Of a stretch of 64,000 nt of DNA, positions 27,379-37,349 are shown piece by piece. The DNA lies in the NCBI RefSeq assembly GCF_025340265.1, contig NZ_CP022708.1:1206501-1270500 (forward strand). The letters run 5' to 3'. Source of the DNA: Novosphingobium sp. 9. GTDB taxonomy: Bacteria > Pseudomonadota > Alphaproteobacteria > Sphingomonadales > Sphingomonadaceae. Both the position numbers and the translations under genes were made by a program. A model generated the notes under the pieces. The model was not told the DNA's origin and did not search any database. It saw only the letters and a program-made list of their open reading frames with translations. The first letter of the stretch is position 1. Each line of letters opens with the position of its first letter.

Positions 27379-27403
27379 GGGCAGTCTCCTTCTTCTTCGG
27401 AAA

Positions 27404-28675
27404 TCAGCGCAAGGAGCGGAAGGCGGCGCGCACTTCCTCCGCGAACAGCGCAGGCTGTTCCCAGGCGGCGAAATGGCCGCCGTCGCGCACCTCGTTGAAA
27501 TAGATGAGGTTGGTGTAGCAGCGTTCGGCCCAGCTTCTGGGCGCGCGGAATATCTCGCCGGGGAACACGCTGATCGCGACCGGCAGGTCGATCACCCCGC
27601 GCGCGTTGAAGTTGTTGGAATGATCTTCCCAGTAGATCCGCGCGGCGGAGGCACCGGTCGCGGTCAGCCAGTAGAGCGACATGTCGTCAAGGATCGCATC
27701 GCGCCCCAGCACCCGCTCGGGCTGACCGCCGCTGTACGTCCACTGCGCGATCTTCTCATACATCCACGCCGCCATGCCGACGGGCGAATCCACCAGCGAA
27801 TAACCGATGGTCTGGGGCCGCGTGTTCATCATCGCCGCGTAGGCGGAATTGTCGCGGTAGAACGCCTCCAGCTGATCGAAAGCGCCGCGCTCCTTCGCGG
27901 ACAGGCCAGACGGGGCCGGATCACCTGCGGCCAGAGTGCGGGCAATTTCGGCAGGGACGACGGCAGGCATGTTGAGATGGATGCCCAGTAGCCCCGGCAC
28001 TTTCTGCAGGGCCATGCGCTGCGAGATCACCGAGCCGCAGTCCCCGCCCTGGCTGACGTAACGGTCGTAGCCGAGCCGCAGCATCAGCGCCGACCAGGCC
28101 CGCCCGATGCGATCCGACCCCCAGCCCGGAACCGTGGGCTTCGCCGAGAAGCCAAAGCCCGGTATCGAGGGGATGACGAGATGGAATGCATCCTCGGCAC
28201 GCCCCCCATGGGCCACAGAATCGGTAAGCGGGCCGATCACGTCCAGAAATTCGAGCACCGAGCCCGGCCAACCGTGCGTCAGGATCATCGGCATGGCGTT
28301 TGCGTGGCGAGAGCGGACATGGATGAAATGAATGTCCAGCCCGTCGATCTCGGTCATGAACATCGGCAAGGCGTTGAGCCGCGCCTCGATCCGGCGCCAG
28401 TCGTAGGCCCCTGCCCAATAGGCCATCAGCGGCTGCAAGGTCTGGCGACGAACACCCTGCGTATCGTCGCCGACCGGCTGCGGGTCCGCCCAGCGCGTCT
28501 CTGCGATCCGGCGCTTCATCGCCGCGATCTCGGCGGCAGGGATGGCAATGCGGAACGGCCGGACGGCGCCCGATACGCTTGCCGCACGGGCAAGGCCGGG
28601 CATCGTCGCCATCGCTCCGGCAAGTGTCGCACCGGCAACAAAGCCGCGCCGCGATGTGGAATTTCCTGCAAACAT
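27404..28675 (-). CDS. Tat-exported epoxide hydrolase (EHN domain)
   Basis: 423 residues. The N terminus STSRRGFVAGATLAGAMATM is a twin-arginine signal ending ARA. Then comes the EHN domain (VRPFRIAIPAAEIAAMKRRI, ETRWADPQP), typical of microsomal and juvenile-hormone epoxide hydrolases, and the alpha/beta core. Core motifs are THGWPGSVLEF (oxyanion), SQGGDCGSVI (Asp nucleophile; commonly GGDWG), tyrosines near YFNEV, and the catalytic His in RDGGHFAAWEQP. It is the first gene of the operon with ohr and a secreted hydrolase. The promoter region contains three 10-bp-phased repeats shared with two other hydrolase promoters. Confidence 0.88.
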   Translation of the reverse strand: MFAGNSTSRRGFVAGATLAGAMATMPGLARAASVSGAVRPFRIAIPAAEIAAMKRRIAETRWADPQPVGDDTQGVRRQTLQPLMAYWAGAYDWRRIEARLNALPMFMTEIDGLDIHFIHVRSRHANAMPMILTHGWPGSVLEFLDVIGPLTDSVAHGGRAEDAFHLVIPSIPGFGFSAKPTVPGWGSDRIGRAWSALMLRLGYDRYVSQGGDCGSVISQRMALQKVPGLLGIHLNMPAVVPAEIARTLAAGDPAPSGLSAKERGAFDQLEAFYRDNSAYAAMMNTRPQTIGYSLVDSPVGMAAWMYEKIAQWTYSGGQPERVLGRDAILDDMSLYWLTATGASAARIYWEDHSNNFNARGVIDLPVAISVFPGEIFRAPRSWAERCYTNLIYFNEVRDGGHFAAWEQPALFAEEVRAAFRSLR

Positions 28676-28733
28676 CTGTCGTCCCTCCAGCGATCATCCG
28701 ATCCGATGGCGGGACGGTAGAAGAGCCGCGCGT

Positions 28734-28766
28734 GGAACGCCCGTTAGCTGGTGTCATGCGATGTTA
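28734..28766 (-). promoter_or_regulatory. Phased TNAC repeat, site 3
   Basis: Read on the minus strand, TAAC (28766-28763), TGAC (28756-28753) and TAAC (28746-28743) lie exactly 10 bases apart. The last continues as TAACGGGCGTTCC, 58 bases before the epoxide hydrolase start. The site is in the divergent region that also serves the winged-helix regulator at 28875. Confidence 0.55.
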
Positions 28767-28874
28767 GCGCCTGTTTCACAGGGGCACTCCCGCGATGCCC
28801 GACCATCGTGTAAGCATCTGGGCGCGTGTCGTTCTGCGGCGTGGCGACCACAACAATCGGGGCAAGACAACGAC

Positions 28875-31677
28875 ATGGCGGACAGCGACAGTCAGGCGCA
28901 GGGCGAAAGCATGGCTTTCGGCCGCTTCTGCCTCCATCCCGCCAAGCGTCTGCTCACGCGCGACGGGGCGCCGGTGGAAATCGGCGGGCGTTCCTTCGAC
29001 CTGCTGATGGCGCTCGCCGAACAGCCGGGGCGGGTGCTCTCCAAGCGCGAGCTTCTGAAGCGCGTGTGGCCCGATGTCGTCGTCGAGGACGGCAGCCTGC
29101 GCTTTCACATGGCGGGCCTGCGCAAGCTGCTGGGCGAAGGCGCAGGGAGCGACAAGGACGCGGACGGTCCCCGCTTCATCGCCACGCAGGTCGGCGTCGG
29201 CTATGCCTTCGTCGCCCCGGTGCTCAGGACCGGCGCGCCAGCCGCCGAAGCCGCGACGCCTGCCCCGGAAATGCCAACCGGCTTCGCCACCAACATTCCC
29301 CCGCGCTGCCGCATCTGGTCGGGCGCGAGCAAGACGTCGAGCTGCTGCTGGCCCGCGTGGTCGACACCCCGCTGTTCACGATCGCCGGGCCTGCGGGCGT
29401 CGGCAAGACCTCGCTGCTGATCGAGATCGGCCATCGCCTGACGGCCCAGTTCGGCGGACGGGTGGCCTTCGTCGATTTCGCGATGCTGGAGAACCCGCAC
29501 TGGTCCCGCCGATGATCGCGGGCGCCATGGGCCTGTCGGTGCCGGGCGGCGACCCTGCCGCCGTCATTCTGGGCCAGCTGCGCACCGCGCCGTTCCTGCT
29601 CCTGCTCGACAATTGCGAGCATGTGATCGACGAGGCCGCCGGGATCGTCGAGCGCATCACGCAGGCCGCGCCGCAGGTGCGCATCGTCACCACCTCGCGC
29701 GAGCCGCTGCGGGTCCGAGGCGAGCATGTCCATCGGCTCGATGCGCTGGCCTGTCCGCCGCAGGTCGATGGAGTGCCCCACGCCGAAATCCTCGCCTACC
29801 CGGCCGTGCAGCTGTTCTGCGAACGCGCGCGCGCTGCCGACAGCACGCTGGAGATCGACGAGGGCGACGCTCGGCTGATCGCCGACATGTGCCAGCGTCT
29901 TGACGGCATGGCCCTGCCGATAGAACTGGCCGCCGTGCGCGTCGCAACGCACGGGATCGCCGCCACCGCGCGCCAGATCGGCGAGCGTTTCAGTCTCGCT
30001 TGGTCGGGCCACCGCACCGCGCAGCCGCGCCAGCAGACCCTGCGCGGCGCGCTCGATTGGAGCTACGACCTGCTTTCGCCATCCGAGCGCGCGGTGCTGG
30101 ACCGGCTGACGGTTTTCGTCGGCCCGTTCTCGACCGACGCCGCGCTGGAGGTGGTCACGGATGCCGCGCTCGGGTCGGACGAGGCAGCGATGGCGCTTGA
30201 CGAACTGGTCGCCAAATCGCTCGTCGCCCCCAGCCGCACGCGGGGAGCCGGGACATATCGGCTACTGGAAATGACCCGCGCCTATGCGCGCGACAGGCTG
30301 GCGATGCGCGGCAACGGCGAACAGCGCATCGCAGCGCTGCATCACGCCCGGTTCTTCCTGTCCGAACTGGAGGGGGCGGCAGCGCAGGACGATGGGGGCC
30401 TGCGGGACATGCAGGCGATCCGACCGCAACTCGGGAACATCCGTAGCGCGCTCGACTGGAGCTTCGGCCCTGACGGCGACATCGGCCTTGCCGTGCGGCT
30501 CGCGGGCGCGAGCATGCGGGTGTTCCTCGGCCTCTCGCACCTTGTCGAATGTCGCAACTGGGCGGCACGCGCCCTTTCCGTCCTGTCCCCGGAGCAATGC
30601 GGCACCGCGCTGGAGCTGGAACTGCAGGCCGCACTCGGCATCACGCTGATGTTCGCCCATGCCAACAGCGCCGAGGCGGGCGAAGCGCTGACCCGCGCGC
30701 TGGACGTCGCGGCCATGCTTGAGGACCGCTGGAGCCAGCTGATCACGCTGGCACGGCTCCATATATTCCGCGAACATGTCGGCGACTGCACAAGCGCCGA
30801 AGCCCACGCCGATCAGGCCGTTGCGATCGCCGGACAGATCGGTGCTCCCGATGCCATGGCCATCGCCTGCTCGCTGTCCGGCATATCGCGTTACCTCGCC
30901 GGCGATCAGGTTCAGGCCCGCCGCGATCTGGAACGGGCGCTGGAACAGAGTGCGCCTTCACAGCGGCGCGGCACGTCCGCATCGGGGTTCGACCACCGCA
31001 ACCGCGCGAGCATTGCGCTGGCCCGCGTGCTGTGGCTGTCGGGCGAGCCGGACGCCGCGCTGCGCCTTGCCGAACGAACCCTGGCCGAGGCTGCCGCGCT
31101 CAGCCTTCCGGTCACGCATTGCATCGCGCTGATCTGTTCGCTGTCCATCCAGCTGTGGATGGGCGAACTGGCGCGGGCCGAAGCGACGCTGGCGATCCTG
31201 CACGACTGCGCACAGACCAACGCTCTGGCGCCCTATATCCTTGTGGCGCGATGTTTCGACGGCGAACTGGCGCTCGAACGCGGCCACCATGACGGCGCCG
31301 TCTCCGCGCTGGAACACAACCTGCCCCTATTGCGCGAGACGCGGTACGAACTGCTGACGACGCGGTTCTCCATCGCACTGGCGCGTGGCCTTGCCGAAAG
31401 CGGGAGGCAGGACGCGGCACACCGCGTGATCGAGGACACAATGACACGGTGCGACAGTATCGGTGAACGCGTGGCGCTCGCCGAACTGCTGCGGGTCAGG
31501 GCCGGATTGGCGACCCTTGGCGCCGCACCCGACGAGGCACGCCGTTTGCTGGACGAAGCGACTGAAATCGCCCGGCAGCAGGGGGCATACGGGTGGGAAC
31601 GGCGCATCGCCGCCGACCTCGCACGCCTGCCTGCCGATGGCGTCAATCCCGCACAGGGTGCGGCAATAACGCGCTGA
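28875..31677 (+). CDS. Winged-helix transcriptional regulator with NB-ARC-type ATPase and TPR-like C-terminus (two frameshifts)
   Basis: About 934 residues after correction. An OmpR/CadC-type winged helix (about 12-110) shows FGRFCLHPAKRLLTRDGAPV, SKRELLKRVWPDVVVEDGSL and the wing FIATQVGVGYAFV. An AAA/NB-ARC module follows, with P-loop IAGPAGVGKTSLL, Walker B FLLLLDNCEHV, the sensor TTSREPLRVRGE and LRGALDWSYDLLSPSERAVL. The last 450 residues are helical repeats (TPR/MalT-like). The frame breaks at 29298-29302 and near 29494-29497; adding one base at each rejoins it. These STAND-type regulators switch by ATP binding with an inducer. It is divergent from the epoxide hydrolase operon and probably activates it. 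Its 3' end overlaps the convergent SDR gene by 35 bases. Confidence 0.82.
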
Positions 31678-32539
31678 GCGCCTCGCCTTCCGGTCCGCCG
31701 AACACGGTGGCGCGACTGACCTCAAGCCAGCGCGCATGGGCATCGCGGCGCTGGGCTTCAGCTTCGTCGAACGAGGCAAGGGCATCGGTGCCGAGCACGA
31801 GATGCGCGGGCACATCCTCGCGCTGCGTCAGGTCGAGCACGATCCGGGCGATGCGCACCGGGTCACCCACCTCGTTGCCCGCATAGGCCCTGATGCGCGA
31901 AATCGTCGCCCCCACGGTTTCCGCATAGTCCGGCAGCACCGCACCGGCGGCACCATGCCCCGCTGTTTCCGCCCAATCGGTGCGCATCCCGCCCGGCTCC
32001 AGCGCGGTGATCCGTATCCCCAGATGCGCCACCTCGTTGCGCAGCACTTCGGTAAAGCCGCCGACCGCCCATTTCGCCGCCTGATAGGCCGAGACTCCGG
32101 GCGTCCCCACACGCCCGCCGACCGAAGAGATGTTGAGAATATGCCCCGCGCGTCGCTCCCGCATGAAGGGCAGGACCGCGCGCGTCATGTTGACCACGCC
32201 GAACAGATTGGTTTCGATCTCGGCGCGAAAATCGGCGGGAGACTTCTGCTCGAAGGCCTCGAAATGGCCATAGCCCGCGTTGTTCACCAGCACGTCGATC
32301 CGCCCGAAGGCCGCTATTGCCGCAGCGGCGGCCTCGACGGTTCCGGCCTCGTCGGTCACGTCCAGTGCAAAGGGCTGGAGGCGCTCGCCATGAAGCGTCT
32401 TGAGATCGGCCAGTTGCGCCACGTCGCGCGCGGTGGCGAGCACGGCGTCGCCGCGTTCCAGCGCGGCGGTCAGGATGGCACGGCCCAGGCCGCGCCCGCT
32501 GCCGGTGATGATCCAGCTCTTGAAGGAAGTCTTGTCCAT
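31643..32539 (-). CDS. Short-chain dehydrogenase/reductase
   Basis: 298 residues of classical SDR type: the NAD(P) motif TGSGRGLGRAI (13-23), VLVNNAGYGHFEA, the catalytic Ser in ILNISSVGGRVG and the YxxxK in AYQAAKWAVGGF. The C-terminal extension (about 40 residues) is common in SDRs annotated as oxidoreductase/SDR family NAD(P)-dependent proteins. Substrate unknown. It lies 29 bases downstream of the aldehyde dehydrogenase on the same strand, so the two may oxidise an alcohol to an acid in series. The last 35 bases overlap the convergent regulator gene. Confidence 0.85.
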   Translation of the reverse strand: MDKTSFKSWIITGSGRGLGRAILTAALERGDAVLATARDVAQLADLKTLHGERLQPFALDVTDEAGTVEAAAAAIAAFGRIDVLVNNAGYGHFEAFEQKSPADFRAEIETNLFGVVNMTRAVLPFMRERRAGHILNISSVGGRVGTPGVSAYQAAKWAVGGFTEVLRNEVAHLGIRITALEPGGMRTDWAETAGHGAAGAVLPDYAETVGATISRIRAYAGNEVGDPVRIARIVLDLTQREDVPAHLVLGTDALASFDEAEAQRRDAHARWLEVSRATVFGGPEGEALSALLPHPVRD

Positions 32540-32568
32540 ATGTCTTGCTTTCGATGGGAGGGGGAAGA

Positions 32569-33993
32569 TCAGGCGGCGGGCTTCAGGATCGCGCGCGGTT
32601 CGAGGTAGGCGTCGAGGCCATAGGCCCCGATCTCGCGCCCGAGGCCCGACTGGCGAAAGCCGCCGAACGGTGCATGGGGATCGTGGGGCGCTCCGTTGAT
32701 GACGACACGCCCCGCCACCAGTTGACGGGCCACGCGCAGGGCGCGCTCCCCGTCGGCAGACAGCACATAGGCCTGCAGCCCGAAGTCGGAATCGTTCGCG
32801 ATCGCGACAGCATCCTCGTCGTCATCGTATGGGATGACGCTGAGCACCGGGCCGAAGATTTCCTCACGGGCGATCCGCATCGTATTGGTCACGTCCGCGA
32901 AGATCGTCGGGCGCGCGAACCATCCCTTGTCGAGACCTTCGGGCCGCCCTTCCCCGCCGGTCAGCAGCGTGGCGCCTTCCTCCAGCCCGATCCGTATCCA
33001 GGACTGCACGCGCTCCCAGTGCGCGGCATTGGCAAGCGGGCCGATCCGCACGTCGGGATCGCCCGCCGGGCCGACCTTGAGGTTTTCTGCCTCCTGTTTC
33101 AGACGCGCGAGGATGTCTTCGCGGCGCGCGCGCGGCACCAGAATGCGCGACCCGGCAACGCAGGCCTGTCCGCTGTTGGCAAAGCCGCTCATCAGCGCGA
33201 CCGGGATCGCAGTGTCGAGATCGGCATCATCGAGGATGATCGTCGGGCTCTTGCCGCCCAGTTCCAGCACCGTGCGCTTCATCGTGTCGATCGCCGCGCG
33301 CTGGATGATCCGCGCCGCCGGGGTGGAACCGGTAAAGCTGACCAGCGCGACGTCGGGATGGGTGGTCAGTGCCGCGCCGACCTCGGGGCCGGTGCCGTTG
33401 ACGACATTAAGCACACCTTTCGGCAGTCCTGCCGCGTGCAGACACTCCAGCAGCACCTGCGTCTGGATCGCGCTCTGTTCGGCGGGCTTGATGACGATGG
33501 TCGATCCCGAGCCGATGGCATGGGCCAGCTTGGTCGCGATGAAGCCGAAATTGCTGTTCCACGGTGTGATCGCGCCGACCACGCCCAGCGGCAGCATCGT
33601 CACCGCGCTGGAACCGGCCATGCGCTCGAAGGCGTAGTTCTCCACCGAGGCGGCCATGACCTCGAAGATCGAGGCGGTGTTGCGCACCGAGAAGCCGGTG
33701 AAATAGGCAGGCGCGCCGTATTCCTCGCGCATGGCAGCGGCAAGGTCATCCGTGCGGGCCTGCACCGCGTCGCGCAGGCGCAGCAGCATGGCGATCCGTT
33801 CCGCCTTCGTCGTGCGTGCCATTGCCGGGAAGACGCGCTTTGCGGCCGCCACGGCGAGGGCGACATCCTTTGCGTCGCCCAACCGGACGGTGCCGATCCG
33901 CTCCTCGGTCGCCGGGTTGAAAAGCGCGAATTCCTCGCTGCCGTGTGGGGTCACGAAAGCCCCGTCGATATAGATCCTGTCAATCGTCCGCAT
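32569..33993 (-). CDS. NAD(P)-dependent aldehyde dehydrogenase
   Basis: 474 residues, the normal length. GVVGAITPWNSNFGFIATKL holds the catalytic-site Asn, FTGSTPAARII the cofactor-binding GSTxxG, LELGGKSP the general-base Glu and NSGQACVAGSR the nucleophilic Cys. The C-terminal PFGGFRQSGLGREIG closes the ALDH fold. It belongs to the broad aldehyde dehydrogenase family that acts on aliphatic or aromatic aldehydes; specificity is not readable. It is divergent from a LysR regulator (92 bases between starts), which likely controls it and the following SDR. Confidence 0.9.
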   Translation of the reverse strand: MRTIDRIYIDGAFVTPHGSEEFALFNPATEERIGTVRLGDAKDVALAVAAAKRVFPAMARTTKAERIAMLLRLRDAVQARTDDLAAAMREEYGAPAYFTGFSVRNTASIFEVMAASVENYAFERMAGSSAVTMLPLGVVGAITPWNSNFGFIATKLAHAIGSGSTIVIKPAEQSAIQTQVLLECLHAAGLPKGVLNVVNGTGPEVGAALTTHPDVALVSFTGSTPAARIIQRAAIDTMKRTVLELGGKSPTIILDDADLDTAIPVALMSGFANSGQACVAGSRILVPRARREDILARLKQEAENLKVGPAGDPDVRIGPLANAAHWERVQSWIRIGLEEGATLLTGGEGRPEGLDKGWFARPTIFADVTNTMRIAREEIFGPVLSVIPYDDDEDAVAIANDSDFGLQAYVLSADGERALRVARQLVAGRVVINGAPHDPHAPFGGFRQSGLGREIGAYGLDAYLEPRAILKPAA

Positions 33994-34085
33994 GGTGGTC
34001 TCCTATCATCACGGACGATATGGAACGGAACCGCTGCTTCGATTAGAAGGACAACAAGAGACGATCTGATGAGAAATATTGCGCA

Positions 34086-34994
34086 ATGACCAAGGCCAGT
34101 CTGGCGGAGCTGGAAGCCTTCGCGACCGTCGCGCGCTGCGGCGGTTTTCGGGCCGCCGCGCGTGAACTCGGGGTCTCCTCATCCGGCCTCAGCCATGCAA
34201 TCGCGGCGCTGGAAGAACGGCTGAACCTGCGCCTGTTCAACCGTACCACGCGCAGCGTCGTGCTGACGGCGGCCGGTGCGCAGTTTCTGGAAGAGATAGC
34301 TCCCGCGCTCGCCGCCATCGACGGCGCGATCGAAAATGCGGGCGAGCATCTGGGGGAACCCTCAGGCCTGCTGCGCCTCAACATGGCGGCAGGGGCGGCC
34401 CGGTTCGTCATGGCCCCGCTGATCCGCGATTATCTGAGCCGCTTTCCCCGGATGCAGGTGGAGATCGTCAGCGAAGCGGCGCTGGTCGACGTTATCGGCA
34501 AAGGGTTCGATGCCGGGGTACGGTTGCTCGAAGCGGTGCCGCCCGACATGATCGCGGTTCCTATCATGCCGCAGATGCGCCTCGCGGTGGTCGGCTCACC
34601 GGCCTATTTGCGCGACCGCCCCATGCCGGTGGTTCCGCGCGACCTGCTGGCGCACGCGTGTATCCGCTACCGGACGGGCAATGGGCGCATCTACCACTGG
34701 GAGTTCGCGCGCGATGGCGAGCGTCTCGAACTGGATGTGCCCGGTCGCCTGATTCTCGACAACAGCGGGCTGATGCTCGATGCCGTGCTGGCGGGGATGG
34801 GGCTGGGCTATCTGGCCGAGCAGACGGTGGCATCGCTTATCGAGGACGGACAGCTGATCCGGGTGCTGGCAGACTGGATGCCGCAGGAGCCACCGCTCTG
34901 CCTCTACTATTCCGGCCGCCGCCACGTTCCCACCAAATTGCGTGCGTTCATCGACCTGGTTCGGTTTCACTCTCGGACACCATCGATGGCCTGA
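34086..34994 (+). CDS. LysR family transcriptional regulator
   Basis: 302 residues. The N-terminal HTH reads ELEAFATVARCGGFRAAARE, then SSSGLSHAIAALEERLNLRL and FNRTTRSVVLTAAG, the classical LysR pattern. The rest is the periplasmic-binding-like effector domain (GLLRLNMAAGAARFVMAPLI). It is closest to the AaeR/DmlR-like group with the FNRTTRSV variant. Divergent position relative to the aldehyde dehydrogenase/SDR pair makes those genes the likely targets. Confidence 0.9.
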   Translation: MTKASLAELEAFATVARCGGFRAAARELGVSSSGLSHAIAALEERLNLRLFNRTTRSVVLTAAGAQFLEEIAPALAAIDGAIENAGEHLGEPSGLLRLNMAAGAARFVMAPLIRDYLSRFPRMQVEIVSEAALVDVIGKGFDAGVRLLEAVPPDMIAVPIMPQMRLAVVGSPAYLRDRPMPVVPRDLLAHACIRYRTGNGRIYHWEFARDGERLELDVPGRLILDNSGLMLDAVLAGMGLGYLAEQTVASLIEDGQLIRVLADWMPQEPPLCLYYSGRRHVPTKLRAFIDLVRFHSRTPSMA

Positions 34995-35391
34995 GACTCT
35001 CGATATGAATGACACGTCATCGTTGCAGAAATGGCTGCAGGGCCCAGTCGGTCAGGCATTAGTGCTTTCTGGGCGGACAAAGTGAACCGTGAACGGCTGC
35101 AATCCAGCGATTGCAGCAGGAAGATTATGGAATAAGGCATCTCGCCGATGCGCCAATCGATTGACACTTTTCGGCGAGAGCCGACATTCCGGCCTTGCAC
35201 AACTTTCCATCAAGGCGTCGTACGAACGTACAATCGGGCTTTGATTGACAGGTCGTAGGTATCGCCAAACTTACCATGGCGGTGCTGGAAGGGGCTCTCG
35301 TAACGCTTTGCACCTCAATATATCGCGAGAGCCAAAAATAGACGCCCGAAAAACGGCGACGAAGCACGCTCCGTGAGAGTAGATCCGTCGC
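34995..35391. promoter_or_regulatory. Intergenic region upstream of ada
   Basis: Nearly 400 bases without a convincing gene. GGCTCTCG (35293-35300) and CGAGAGCC (35326-35333) form a perfect inverted repeat followed by AAAAATA, 58 bases before the ada start. It could be a regulatory hairpin or the end of a lost gene. Confidence 0.35.
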
Positions 35392-36468
35392 ATGTTGTTC
35401 GATCTGCCTGACCACCAAGCTCTCTATGCGGCGCTGCTGTCGCGCGATGCCCGCTTTGACGGGCAAGCCTTCGTCTGCGTGTCTTCCACGGGGGTTTTCT
35501 GCCGGCTGACCTGCCCGGCGCGTAAGCCGAAGCCGGAAAACTGCACTTTCTTTCCTACAATCGCAGAGTGCATCGATGCGGGATACCGCGCGTGCAGGCG
35601 GTGTCACCCGCTGCAGGCCGCTGCGCTGGCCGATCCGGCGATCGGCGCGCTTCTTAGGGCTCTCGACGAGCGTCCGGGGCTTCGCTGGTCCGAAAGTCAC
35701 GTGCAGCGACTAGGCTTTGACCCTTCGACAGTGCGGCGCAGCTTCAAGCGACAGTTCGGCATGACGTTTCTGGAAATGGCACGCCAGCGTCGTTTAAGAG
35801 AGGGGTTCGAGACATTGGCTGCCGGTGGGAAGGTGATCACCGCCCAGCATGAAGCCAGCTTCGAGTCCCCCAGTGCGTTTCGGGCGGCCTTTGCCCGCCT
35901 GCTCGGCTGTGCACCGGCAGACTTGCGAACGGATCGACTGCTGCAGGCGACATGGATACCGACTCCCTTAGGCGACATGATCGCGGTCAGCAGCCGCCAT
36001 CACCTGCACTTGCTGGAATTCGTGGATCGCAAGGGGCTTCCGGCGGAACTGGCAAGGCTGCAAGCTGGATCGAAGGAAGGGATCGGGATCGGCTCTCTGC
36101 CACCTGCGGAACAGGCGGAGGCAGAGCTTGCCGATTATTTTGCCGCACGTTCCGACCGCTTCCAGACGCCGCTCGCGCTGAGTGGAAGCGCGTTCACACG
36201 GCAGGTGTGGGAGGCCTTGCGTGATATCCCGGCAGGCGAGACCCGCAGCTATTCAGACATTGCCCGACAGATCGGCCGTCCTACAGCCGTGAGGGCTGTC
36301 GCCCGGGCCAATGGCGCCAATCAGATCGCGCTGATGATCCCGTGCCATCGGGTCATCGGCGCGGACGGTTCTTTGACTGGCTATGGCGGTGGGCTTTGGC
36401 GCAAGCAGCGGCTGATCGAGATCGAACGGCAACTCAGGACAACCAGGAAAGAAACAGGAGCAGTATAA
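35392..36468 (+). CDS. ada: Bifunctional Ada: DNA methylphosphotriester acceptor, AraC-type regulator and O6-methylguanine-DNA methyltransferase
   Basis: 358 residues with the complete Ada architecture. N-terminal zinc domain: GVFCRLTCPARKPKPENCTF with the acceptor Cys, then YRACRRCHP. AraC HTH (about 85-180): LGFDPSTVRRSFKRQFGMTF and SAFRAAFARLLG. C-terminal MGMT: FTRQVWEALRDIPAGETRSY and the acceptor site IPCHRVIGADGSLTGYGGG. The protein repairs alkylated DNA by self-methylation and, when methylated on its N-domain Cys, activates its own regulon. Eight bases downstream begins a fragment of a PEP-mutase-type gene that was probably its operon partner. Confidence 0.93.
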   Translation: MLFDLPDHQALYAALLSRDARFDGQAFVCVSSTGVFCRLTCPARKPKPENCTFFPTIAECIDAGYRACRRCHPLQAAALADPAIGALLRALDERPGLRWSESHVQRLGFDPSTVRRSFKRQFGMTFLEMARQRRLREGFETLAAGGKVITAQHEASFESPSAFRAAFARLLGCAPADLRTDRLLQATWIPTPLGDMIAVSSRHHLHLLEFVDRKGLPAELARLQAGSKEGIGIGSLPPAEQAEAELADYFAARSDRFQTPLALSGSAFTRQVWEALRDIPAGETRSYSDIARQIGRPTAVRAVARANGANQIALMIPCHRVIGADGSLTGYGGGLWRKQRLIEIERQLRTTRKETGAV

Positions 36469-36476
36469 ATTCGCAG

Positions 36477-36605
36477 ATGCACAAGAGCGGACTGTTCCGT
36501 AGTCTTCACGTGCCGAATGATCCGCTCGTCCTCTACAACATCTGGGACGCTGGCAGTGCTTCGGCCATAGCACGAGCAGGAGCCAAAGCTATTGCAACCG
36601 ACAGT
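36477..36605 (+). pseudogene. 5' fragment of an isocitrate lyase/PEP mutase family gene
   Basis: Forty-three codons from ATG 36477 encode FRSLHVPNDPLVLYNIWDAG and SASAIARAGAKAIATDS. This is the standard N terminus of the PEP mutase/2-methylisocitrate lyase-like family, which normally runs to about 260 residues. The similarity ends abruptly, and the next sequence belongs to a different protein. So the gene is cut, either by a deletion in the cell or by a misjoin in the sequence. It sits 8 bases after ada. Confidence 0.65.
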
Positions 36606-37349
36606 TGCCAGCCCACATGCCGACGGCACGGGCTCGCGCGAGGTGACTGTGGTGCCTGTCGCCAGCGAGACGCAGCTGCGTTTGCGCGATTGGATGGAGC
36701 GCAACCGCCGTACGGTGGATCGCCTTTCCGGAGGCAAGCTCGCCTATGTCTACCTGCCCGACACCGCCAACGGGGCTTTGCGAACTTCAACCGGTATTAC
36801 TATTCGCAGGTAGGCAAGCAGGGCGCGATCGTCGACGAGCGCTTCAATCACGGCGGCGACATTGCCGACTACATCATTCAGCAGTTGCAACACACGCCGC
36901 AGATGGTCAACTCAACACACGAGGGTGAACCCATCGTCGAACCCGCGCAGTCGATCTTCGGGCCGAAGGTGATGATCATCAACGAGATGTCCGGTTCAGA
37001 CGGAGACGCCCTGCCCTGGTTGTTCAAGAAGAGCCATGTCGGCACACTGGTCGGCACGCGGACCTGGGGCGGGCTGGTGGGAAACGGCAACTATCCCTCG
37101 CTGATCGACGGCGGCACGGTGACCGCGCCGCGCTGGGCGATCTATGGCACGCACGGGGAATGGGAAGTCGAAAGCATCGGCATCGCGCCCGACGTCGAAG
37201 TGATCGAGGACCCCGAACTGATCCGTCGGGGCCATGATCCGCAGTTGGAGCGCGCGGTGCAGGAAGGGCTCGCACAGCTGGCAAAGAACCCGCCGCAGAC
37301 CTTCCTCGCCCCGCCAGCGCCCGACAAACACCAGGTTCTGCCGCAATAA
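36598..37349 (+). pseudogene. 3' fragment of a tricorn-type S41 peptidase (also frameshifted)
   Basis: About 250 residues from the C terminus of a tricorn-like protease, whose full length is over 1000. SREVTVVPVASETQLRLRDW leads into the S41 core: GKLAYVYLPDTANGGFANFN, DERFNHGGDIADYI, the Ser nucleophile in NEMSGSDGDALPWLF and GTRTWGGLVGN. The beta-propeller and PDZ parts are missing. The frame breaks at 36772-36775, where one more G restores it. The fragment is not in frame with the PEP-mutase fragment before it, so no fusion protein is expected. The visible catalytic region is well conserved, which suggests a recent event or an assembly artefact. Confidence 0.65.

Noticed and set aside
28542..28874. 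Upstream extension of the winged-helix regulator
   Set aside because: It crosses the divergent promoter with the phased repeats and overlaps the epoxide hydrolase start; ATG 28875 precedes the conserved domain.
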